Shown one piece after another: positions 8,847 through 17,600 of a stretch of 24,345 bases of DNA. How positions within the stretch are numbered: the stretch's first letter is position 1; each line of letters begins with the position of its first letter. Both the position numbers and the translations under genes were made by a program. The stretch comes from Pelagophyceae sp. CCMP2097 (taxonomy: Eukaryota; Sar; Pelagophyceae), in the NCBI GenBank assembly GCA_026770575.1, contig MU657164.1:1348848-1373192 (forward strand), read 5' to 3'. The notes below the pieces were generated by a model. The model worked only from the letters and a program-made list of their open reading frames with translations, did no database searches and was not told the DNA's origin.

Positions 8847-11032
8847 GTGGAATGGGGCAGCTGCTCACCCCTCGACTTTGAGCCGGCGTTTGTGCGCGCG
8901 ATCGACGACGTCTTTGCGGGGGTGCAAGAGATTGTGTCTGACCACCTGTTGGTCAAGACGGATCTCGAGCTGCCCAAGTCGTGTTTTGCCGCTCTGAAGA
9001 GGCTCCGCGCCTTGATGGACGCCTCTGCCCTCAACGGCGCCGAATTCCCGCCGACGTCGGCGCACTTGAACCACCGCGAGTGGGCGGGGGCGGGCAAGGA
9101 CAAGGCCGGCGGGAACACATCATCCGACGACGCGGCCTCGTCCAACGACGGCCAAGGCGCGTCGGACAAGGACGACGAGGCGGCCTCGGACAAGGCCTCG
9201 GACAAGGCCGCCTCTATGTCACCGGACTTTGACGACTTGCACCTTGGCGATTTGGACCACGTCCCGCAAGAAAAAGTCGCGCGGGACCAAGTCATCAAGA
9301 TCGTCGACTCTGGCGGCACGTACAGGGGCGCGTTCTACGAGAGCATCGCGGCGGTGGCTGTGGACCGGCCGGGGCCTCTTTTCGGCCAATTCGAGGTGGT
9401 GGCGACCAAGGACGTGGTGGCCGGGTCGCCTTGCGAGTTTGCGGGGTACATCGTAGAGGCCGGCGAGGCGGCCGGTCTGCTGAAGTTGTACGACGGGGCG
9501 CACGTTCGAAAGTGGGGCGACTTCGTCTACGCACTTCGCGACGTCGGGGGCAGCACTAACCTCGTCTGCCTCCCGTATCTAGACGCCAGAGCGCACCCGG
9601 CCTCGTACGTCAACGACGTCCAGGGCCCGCCCGCGAACAAGGGGAAGAAAGCGGCCAAGCAGACGCCCAACGCGTCTTTTTGCGAGGTGCTGAGAAAGGG
9701 CAAGCAATACGTCTTTCTAGTGGCCATCCGCACGATCAAACGTGGCGAAGTCGTGACCGTCAACTACGGAGACCCGTACTGGGAGCACCACGCCTCTTCG
9801 GCGGCGGAGCGCAACGACCTCATCGATCATTTAAGGGTGCTGCGGGACCCGAGGTGCGCCTGTGGCGGTTCAAAGGTCGCACCTCGGTCGACCTGCAACG
9901 GCGCCATCGGGGCCGGAGCGCGTCGCCGATCACGCCGCGCCGATACGTAGGGTCGACGCGTGGCTCGCGGCGTGCTGCGCCTTTGCCTCGCCGCCGGGAG
10001 AGGCGCCGAAGCACGGCAAGCGGCCCTCGGACGCAACCTCGCAAGCGGCCGGTGACACCGACGCCGTGCTCCGGTCTTTCCCAGAGTTGCGCGCGCGGTG
10101 GCGTTTGGGCGCCTTGCTGGAGCAGCCGCTGTCGCTGCGGAGGCGGAGGCCGAGGGCGACCATGCATTTGAAGGCCGTATCCAACGCCCGCGACGATTCA
10201 ACCGATAAGGACGCGGCCGCCGCGTCGGCGCCGCTGTGGCAGCTGGGCGTGCAAGGCGCGGCCGCCTTTGTGATTAGCCTGCAGCGCCGCGAATGTCAAG
10301 GTGCAGACGGCGGCGCCGTCGCTTCCTTGCGTTTCCGCCGCACCGACGTCCGCCCCGCCGCCGGCGACGCCGCAATCGGGCCCGCCGGCGCGCGCGGCGG
10401 CGCCGGGGCGGGCGGCGCCGGGGCGGGCGCCGTGGGGCGCGAGTTTGACAAGGCGACGAAAGACGTGCGTTCTTCATGCCTTTGCCCGCTTTTCATGCCT
10501 TTGCCCACTTTTCATGCCTTCTCCAAAGTCGAAGACTCTTCGGTCGAATGTTCGACCTCCGGCTTTTTCGGTTGCTCCCCACGCTTTCCCGTTAGGCCTC
10601 CGACGGTCGATCTGAAGTCGTGGCAGTCGTTGAGTTTGTCTCCGAGGGCGCCGACGGCGCCCGGCTGATCCCCGCTCTCTTACAGCATTGCATGCAGCAA
10701 AGAGTCACGCTCGTCGTCTTCGCGCCGAGGGATCGGGCGTCTGCGTCGTGGGCGTACCACAGCGGCTTTTCTCACGTGCGTGTGTCCCACTCGTTTGCCA
10801 CGTTGGTTGCGCCAGTCGCCTGCCCGGCCTCTGTTCCCCACGCGCTGTCCATCAGGTGTCGATGGTCCTCGGCGACGGGGCTCGCGCGCGGCTGGCGCAG
10901 TCGATGCTCCGCGGGTCGAGGATCGAAGTTGCCGCGCTGGCGCCTCGCCTCCTTGCTATTGCGGTCGCCGAAGGGCCGCGCTTTGACGACGAAGACGAGG
11001 CCGTGCGGATCCCTTTGCATCAACAGATTTGA
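8847..11032 (+). CDS. SET-domain protein with GNAT-like C-terminus (3' part of the PHD/SET gene)
   Basis: Predicted protein-lysine methyltransferase region. Proposed exons: 8847-9853, 9951-10464, 10596-10775, 10856-11032 (TGA). All phases match, with donors GTGCGC, GTGCGT and GTGCGT. No ATG is needed at 8847 because AATTAG there reads as an acceptor from the upstream PHD part. An Asp/Ser/Ala-rich stretch with SDK repeats precedes the SET domain (about 9295-9800). SET features are VVATKDVVAG, then ASYVND and PNASFCEV in place of the usual NHxCxPN core, and RTIKRGEVVTVNYGDPYW. The last three exons join VVAVVEFVS, EGADGARLIPALLQHC, VTLVVFAP and WAYHSGFSH, which resembles the acetyl-CoA-binding and final helix/strand region of GNAT acetyltransferases. 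That second assignment is tentative. Methyltransferase activity is not certain, because the catalytic Tyr context (VNYGDPYW) is present but the Asn-His motif is changed. It could be a separate gene from the PHD part. Confidence 0.78.
10473..10520. repeat. 19-bp tandem repeat inside intron 10465-10595
   Basis: TTCATGCCTTTGCCCGCTT and TTCATGCCTTTGCCCACTT are consecutive at 10473 and 10492, with a partial third copy at 10511. The array lies entirely within a 131-nt intron. Confidence 0.9.
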
Positions 11033-11565
11033 GCGACTCGCATTCGATGAGACGCTTTTCGATGAGACGAAGCAGCAGACAGGCCACGTAGGCCTTGGAT
11101 CGCCTCCTTCTGCCTTACCCTCCAGAGGCCAAAAAGCGGCGCAACGCGGCTGCGCCATTGCCGCGGCCCGCCTCGGCGCGGCGCGAATACGACGACCGGC
11201 GACTCCGCGCCTGACGCAAAGCCTGCCGGGACCACCGCCGCACAAAATAAATCTTCGCCATTGAATCGCGCCTCAGCGGCGCGCCAAGGAGCTCGCAGAT
11301 GCCCCGCGGATGCCGACTCGTTGTCCAAAACCTCGCAAAGTCGGACAAGGGAGCACCCTTCCAGGGGACCGGGTGGCTTGCTCTCTTGAGAATCCTCCAT
11401 GGGCTGAGCACTCCGAATTCTATGAAAGGGTCACGACTGACTGACTGAGCACTCCAAAAGCGCCAAATCCGAATCAAAGGCTTCCAGGCCCAGAGGCCCG
11501 GTGCCAGTGCCTCGGATTCCCCGGGGACACTGGCCTTCGCAGCCGGGGGCGTATGGGACCGAAAA
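11033..11565. other. Convergent intergenic region, no gene seen
   Basis: This lies between the stop of the SET gene (plus) and the stop of the RAP gene (minus), so it holds both 3' ends. It contains small direct duplications: TTCGATGAGACG-like near 11045-11070, and CTGAGCACTCC at 11404 and 11445. Minus-strand frames across it show no family motif. Confidence 0.6.
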
Positions 11566-14052
11566 TCATGTTTTAATCTTGCCGCGCAAGTACGCGTCTC
11601 GCTCCACGCTCGACCGCAGCTTCATCCATTCAAAGTAGGGCACGCGGACCAGCTTCCAGCCCAGACCGCGGAGCAGCTGCTCCTTGGACTTGGACTTGCC
11701 GTCGAGGGCGCGAGTCGAAACGTCATCCGAGGCGCCCGCGAGGTAATGCGTCGGGCCGTCGAACTCGACGGCGAACTTTGAAGCAGGATCCGCCATGTCG
11801 AGGCTGATGCCCTCGGCGGTGACGTGCTCGAACTCGTGCGCCCACCCGATGCGGGAGAGCGCCACTGAGACGTGGCGCTGCCCTCGAGAAGGGCGCAGCT
11901 CTTGACGGAGGAAGGCTGCGCGGAGCGCGGCCTTGTGCCGACTCAGAACCACGGTCAAGGCGTGCTGCGGCGCCTCGAGTCGGAGACGCACGTGGACTTG
12001 CTGCAACTGCGACAGGTTCTCGTGACTGAACTCGCTGATCTTCGTTTCGATGCTCAAAGCAATCACCTCGAACAGCGCCGGCGCTTCGACGCCCGCCGTC
12101 GTATAGGCCCACACGGTGTTTGCGAGGTTTTGCGAGTTGAACGTCGCCATCTTCTTTGATGATTCCGCGGCAACGGTCTCGAACAGCGCCGGCGCCTCGA
12201 CGCCCGCCGTCGCATAAGCCCACACGGTGTTTGCGAGGTTTTGCGAGTTGAACGTCGAGATCTTCTTTGGTGCTTCCGCGGCGACCGCCTCGAACAGTGC
12301 CTGCGCCGCGACGCCCATCTTCGCAAAAGCCCACACGGTGTTCGCGAGCTCCTGCGGTTTGAACGTCGCCATCTTCTTCGAGGATTCCGCAGCGATGGCC
12401 TCGAACAGCGCCGGCGCCGCGACGCCCGCCGTCGCATAAGCCCACACGGTGTTCGCGAGCTCTTGCGGGGTGAACGTCGCGATCTTCATTGGAGCTTCCG
12501 CAGCGACCGCCTCGAATAGCCACGGCGCCTCGACGCCCGCCGTCGCATAGGCCCACACGGTGTTTGCGAGATCTTGCGGATTGAACGTCGCGATCCTCTT
12601 TGATGATTCCGCGGCGACCACCTTGAACAGCGCCGGCGCCTCGACGCTCGCCGTCGCATAGGCCCACAGAATGTTTGCGAGATTTTGTGGGTTGAACGTC
12701 GCGATCTTCTTTGGTGCTTCTGCGGCGACCGCGTCGAACAGCGCCGGCGCTTCAATGCCCATCTTCGCATAAGCCCACACGGTGTTTGATAGCTCTTGCG
12801 GTTTGAACGTCACCATCTTCTTTGGTGCCCCCGCGGCGATGGCCTCGAACAGCGCCGGCGCATCGACCCCCGCCGTCGCATATGACCACACGGTGTTCGC
12901 GAGATCTTGCGGGTTGAACGTCGCGATCTTCTTTGGTGCTTCTGCGGCGACGGTCTTGAATAGAGCCGGCGCCTCGATGCCTGCCGTCGCAAAGGCCCAA
13001 ACGGTGATCGCGAGCGCTTGCGGAGTGAAGGTCGCGATCTTCTTTGGTGCCTCTGCAGCGACCGCCTCGAACAGCGCCGGCGCTTCGACACCCATTGTCG
13101 CATAGGCCCACACGGTGTTTGCGAGCTCTTGCGGGTTGAACGTCACGATTTTCATTGGTGCTTCCGCAGCGACAGCCTTAAACAGCGCCGGCGCTTTGAC
13201 GCCCGTCGTCGCATAAGCCCACACGGTGTTCGCGAGCTCTTGCGGTTTGAACGTGGCAATATTCTTCGGTGCTTCCGCAGCGACCGCCTCGAACAGCGCC
13301 GGCGCTTCGACGCCCGCCGTCGCATAAGCCCACACAATGTTGGAGAGGTTTTGCGAATCGAACATTGCAATCTTCTTCGGTGCTAAGGCAGCGACCGCCT
13401 CGAACAGCGCTGGCGCCTCGATGTTGCCAATCGTGGCGATACCCCAGCACGCGTTCGCGAGTCCCTGCGAGCTCCACTTGCCCGACTCGTTGATGATGCT
13501 CAACGTCGCGCGGTCCACCAGCTTGTGTAGGAGTGGCACGGATGACTTTTCGAACGAGCGGCCGAGGACGCCGAGGCGATGGAATGACGTCGCGATGTTC
13601 ATATAGTCGTAAGCAGCGCCGTTTTCCTCGAAGAGCGCGAGGACGTCGCCGGCGGTCTCGCTCGAGACGAGCTGCTTGTTGAGCGCGATGGCCACTGCTC
13701 TGTTGCCGGAGAGTTGTGGCCGATTCGTGGACGCCTTTCGCGGTGGCGCCGCGCTGGACGCTAGCTCCACTGCGATCGTTCGGCCGCCGATGGTCGCGCC
13801 GTCCATGTCGTCGCGCACGACCTCCAACTCTGCCGTCTCGACGGTCACGATGGCGACACCCTGGCCCTTTGCGCCGACGAGCTTGACGCTTTTCACGTCG
13901 CAGAACGGCTCAAACGCCTTGAAGACGTCGTCCGCCGTGGCGTCCTTGGGCAGGTTGCGCACGACGAGCACCGCCTCGGCCATTGGGCCGCGGGCGGCGA
14001 AGCGACGGACCGACGGGAAACGGCGCGCCGCGCGGGGCCCGAGCGCGCGCAT
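11566..14052 (-). CDS. RRM and RAP domain organellar RNA-binding repeat protein
   Basis: Intronless, 828 residues. Proteins with a C-terminal RAP domain and helical repeats act on mitochondrial or plastid RNA (processing, stability, translation). Residues 1-22 are Arg/Ala-rich without acidic residues, like an organelle-targeting presequence. An RRM follows at about 26-98 (VLVVRNLP as RNP2, a weak RNP1 at GVAIVTVE). Residues 198-679 are thirteen helical repeats, one of 38 and twelve of 37 residues, consensus LANTVWAYATAGVEAPALF then EAVAAEAPKKIATFNPQ. The RAP domain is at about 760-820 (FAVEFDGPTHYL, LLRGLGWKLVRVPYFEW). The start is the first ATG of the frame and gives the targeting-like N-terminus; Met24 would remove it. 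The high repeat identity indicates recent tandem amplification. RNA target and organelle are not deducible here. Confidence 0.93.
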   Translation of the reverse strand: MRALGPRAARRFPSVRRFAARGPMAEAVLVVRNLPKDATADDVFKAFEPFCDVKSVKLVGAKGQGVAIVTVETAELEVVRDDMDGATIGGRTIAVELASSAAPPRKASTNRPQLSGNRAVAIALNKQLVSSETAGDVLALFEENGAAYDYMNIATSFHRLGVLGRSFEKSSVPLLHKLVDRATLSIINESGKWSSQGLANACWGIATIGNIEAPALFEAVAALAPKKIAMFDSQNLSNIVWAYATAGVEAPALFEAVAAEAPKNIATFKPQELANTVWAYATTGVKAPALFKAVAAEAPMKIVTFNPQELANTVWAYATMGVEAPALFEAVAAEAPKKIATFTPQALAITVWAFATAGIEAPALFKTVAAEAPKKIATFNPQDLANTVWSYATAGVDAPALFEAIAAGAPKKMVTFKPQELSNTVWAYAKMGIEAPALFDAVAAEAPKKIATFNPQNLANILWAYATASVEAPALFKVVAAESSKRIATFNPQDLANTVWAYATAGVEAPWLFEAVAAEAPMKIATFTPQELANTVWAYATAGVAAPALFEAIAAESSKKMATFKPQELANTVWAFAKMGVAAQALFEAVAAEAPKKISTFNSQNLANTVWAYATAGVEAPALFETVAAESSKKMATFNSQNLANTVWAYTTAGVEAPALFEVIALSIETKISEFSHENLSQLQQVHVRLRLEAPQHALTVVLSRHKAALRAAFLRQELRPSRGQRHVSVALSRIGWAHEFEHVTAEGISLDMADPASKFAVEFDGPTHYLAGASDDVSTRALDGKSKSKEQLLRGLGWKLVRVPYFEWMKLRSSVERDAYLRGKIKT
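12016..13461 (-). repeat. Thirteen ~111-bp coding repeats in the RAP gene
   Basis: Each 111-bp unit encodes one 37-residue helical repeat (the first unit is 114 bp). Copies are highly similar at DNA level, for example repeated GCCCACACGGTGTTYGCGAG and GCGACCGCCTCGAACAGCGC on the plus strand. The variable positions cluster at the same residues in each unit (the residues after WAYAT, and N/T/K before PQ). Confidence 0.95.
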
Positions 14053-14670
14053 GCCGTCGACGGCGTCCCGGGACGTCGGACTGAGCGCCGGGGGAGGTTT
14101 GTCGTCGGGCCTTGAAGATCTTCCCTCTCGCGCGCTGCAGCGCTTCGAAAGCGCTGTCGCCCCGACGGGACACTGTCCTCACCAAAGTCGCGACCTTGAA
14201 TGTGAACCGACGCGGGGTGGCTTCTTGGCGTTCGAAGCGGGGCGGGCCTCTCTGCCGGCGTCGTCGCCCGAGGGGTCCCGTGTGCGTACCACGAATGCTC
14301 TCGAGCGACACTGCGAGGTTGAAAGTCCAAGGTACACTTGGAGACATCCAGGTCGGGATCCCTACTACTATGTACACAGCGAGTCTGAATCCCAGCCGCA
14401 CGTGGTCGCACAGTGCATCGCAGCCGCCACTCCATCGTCTAAGGGTGCCGTCGTCCAGCCGCATCCAACTTATGAGGCTCGCGGCGGCTCGCCGTGCGCC
14501 GCACGCGGCGCCGCGTTCCTTGTGCGCGAGTCCCGGGCGGCGCTGCCCGCCGCCGGGCGCGCACCGCCTAGGCGCAGCCGGCGCCGAAGAGACCGCCGCG
14601 GCCGAAGAGGCTCGGTTCGACGCGCGATCCAGCTTGGGCCTATTATTGGCGTGGTGGCGTGGTACGGCGG
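14053..14670. other. Intergenic region between golgin 3' end and RAP gene start
   Basis: 618 bp upstream of the RAP start codon and downstream of the golgin stop, both genes on the minus strand. It presumably contains the golgin 3' UTR and the RAP promoter. Frames here on either strand carry no recognisable domain, and no TATA-like element stands out. Confidence 0.5.
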
Positions 14671-17600
14671 TCAGAGCTCTTTCTTGCGCATTCGGCCGTC
14701 AATCCCCTGGCTTGCAGGCCTCTGCGGTGGCGCTCGAGCCTCGGGTCTCCGTTTTTGCGGCGTCTTGGTCGCGGCCTCTTGGATTGCCGAATTGGCGCTG
14801 GAGTTTACGTCGGAGAGTTCCTCGGGTGAGAAATCCAACAGCCGTCCTACCGCCACGACGAGCGACCGCCGCTCCGCGTCCGTCTTCGCCGCGCAGTAGC
14901 GCAACACGGACAGCTTGAGCAGCACGCCGCGCGCCTAAGAGTGGCGACGCTCCCATGGGAGGCTCAACACGGCCGCAAGACTCGCATTCCACGACGCCGT
15001 CTCCTCACCGGCGCTCCGGCCTCGCCCGCGGCCGCGACGTGCGCGGCGAAGTGCGCCTTGAACGCCGCCGCACTCGCCGCCGCCGCAAGAGCTTGTGTCG
15101 CGACTGCGTTGGAAGCCGATCTCAGAAGCGCCGCCGAGGACCGAAGCGCTTCCCCTGCCACGGAAACGTCGGCGAGTCGCATCTGCGCCTCGAGCAGCGC
15201 CGCTTTCAGCTGCGCGTCGGCGCTCTGCGACGCGTCGGTCTGCGGCGCGGAATCGTCTTCATCGCCGCAAATATTCCCTCCTGGCAAGGCCCGGCCGTTC
15301 TTCACGACCACACGGTGCCTCTTCTCAGCATGCACAGCCGCCAACACCGCCGCCTCGCCGCAGGCAAAGAGCTGCGCCGCGCGGTCCGCGAGTTGATCGT
15401 CTGCCTCGTCCAAGTGCTCTTGTGCTTGGAAACGACCTCGCGCGACGTTCCCCTCCGCGCCGCCCGCCTCGCGGTCCTCGAGGCGCCTCTCCGCGGCGGC
15501 GAGCGATGCTAAAGCGCCGTCGCGGGCTGCCCATGCTTCTTCGAGGCGTAAAACGAAATGGGCCACGTCCGCAGACGCCACGTCCGCAGACGCCACGCCC
15601 GCAGACGGCGGCGGCAACGCCTCCGCCGGCGGTGGTGGCGGCATTTCCGCCTGCGGCCCGTGGCCGACTTCGTGTCTCACCGAGGCCGCGCCGCTCTCCG
15701 TCGCCGCGCCGTCGCCAGCGGCGTCGACCGCGGGGCCGTCGTCGGCCAGCGTTGCCTCGACGTCGTCGGCGTGCATTGTTGCTTCGACGCCGTCGGCATA
15801 TTTGTTCGTCTCGATATGCCCATTCGTGTACTGCTCCACCGCGGCAGCCTCCAAAGCGCGCAGCTGCGCCTGGAGATCGGCAGAGACTCTTTCAGCCGCT
15901 CTGGCTTCGGTGGATGCAGCATCCAGCGCTGAAGCGTACTCTTCCCGCAAAACTCGCATCTCGCCCGCGTGCACCTCGGCCGCTTTGACCGCGCGCGCTT
16001 CCGCCGCCGCCTCGGCCGCCGCCGCGCCCGCCGCCACCTCAGCCGCTGCGCCCGCAAGCGCCTCAGCGGCGGCCCCCGCAAGCGCCTCTGCCGCCGCCGC
16101 GCCCGCCTGCGCTTCCGCATCTACTGCACCCGCCGCCGCGCCCGCCTGCGCCTCTGCGGCGGCCGCGCCGCCGCCCAGCTGAAGTCGCAGCGCCTCTACA
16201 TCAGCCGCGTGCTTTGCCTTTTCTTCGTCGGCGGCGGCGTGCAAAGCGGCGAGCGACTCGTTTAAAGTCGCCGCGAGCTCGTCCTGCTTCGCCAGCGCAG
16301 CCTTTGAAAGAGCGCTCTGGGCGGCGGCGAGTGCTGAAGCGGCGCTCTCTGCGGCAGAGCGCTCTGCTTCGACTTCTGCCAAGGCTTGCGACGTCGCTTC
16401 CACAGCGGCGGCCTCGGCCGCCGCCAGCGCAGTTTGGAGGTCGGCGACTGCCCTTTCCGCCTCGAATCGCGCTCTTTCGGCCTCGACGCGCGCAGACGTT
16501 TCTTTTTCGAGGCGCGCAAACGTTTCCGCCTCGAGGCGCTCCGAGCGCGCAGCCGACTGGTCCATCTCGGCCGCGGCGGGCTCGTCCACTTGCGTCGACT
16601 GCGCTTCTTGCACCGCCTGGAGCTGCTCCAAGTGCAAAGCCGCCGTCGCTTGGGCGACTTGGAGCTGGCTCGTCACCTCTTCGAATTTCGCCTCCTGCGC
16701 CTCGTGCGCCGCCCGCAGCCGCGCCTCGACGTCGGCAGCATTCAAAGCTGCTTGTTCGGCCTGTTGCAGGCGGCTCGCCACCTCTTCGAATTTCGCCTCG
16801 TGCGCCGCCCGCAGCTGCGCCTCGACGTCGGTGGCATGCCCCGACGCTTCTTCTGCGAGTTGGAGGCGATTTGCCACCTCTTCGAATTCGGAAGAGTTCG
16901 CCGCCTGCGCCTCCTCCGCTGCTTTCAGCTGCGCCTCGACATGAGCAGCGTGCGCCGCCGCTTGGTGCACCTGGCTCGTCAGCTCGCCGACCTCAGAAGA
17001 TTGCGTCTCGCGCAACTCTCGCAGCCGCGCCTCTAAATCGAAAGCAAACGCTTCTTCGGCCTGTTCCAGCCGGCTCGTCAGCTCGCCGACCTCTGAAGAG
17101 CTGGCCTCGCGCGCCTCGCGCAGCTGCGCCTCTAAATCAGCAGCATTCACCGCCGCTTGTTCGGCTTGGTGCAGCCGAGCCGCCAGCTCGCTGACCTGCG
17201 ATTGCGACGCCTCGTGCGCCGCTTGAAGGCGCGCCTCGAAATCCGCAGTCTGGCTCTGCAGGCGACTCGTCAGCTCGGAATCCATGTCCATCGATCTCTG
17301 CTCGGAAAGAACCGATCTCTGCTCGGAGAGAAAGACCGCCCTTTTCAATGAGGCTTCCGAAGCCGCACTGCACGCCCTCGCCTGCCCAGACGCCTCGGCG
17401 TCGTCCGCGAGCTCGTCTCGGAGCAAGCGGAGCTCGTCACTCAGGTCGTCTTGCAACTTTTGCGCTCTTTCGGCGTTTGCCAAAGCTCTTTCGGCGGCAA
17501 ACGCCGCAACACCCGCCGCGCTTTCGCCTTCCGCCCGCACCACCGCCACCGCTGCAGCGACCGCGTCTGCGACTTGCTCGGCGACGTCGCGCGATCCTTC

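Noticed and set aside
13676..14899. Plus-strand frame of 407 codons
   Set aside because: It is antisense to the RRM end of the RAP gene and then crosses intergenic DNA. It carries no motif.
16214..17194. Plus-strand frames antisense to the golgin rod
   Set aside because: Shadow frames from strongly biased GC-rich coding sequence. The minus strand is continuous coiled coil for 4.3 kb.
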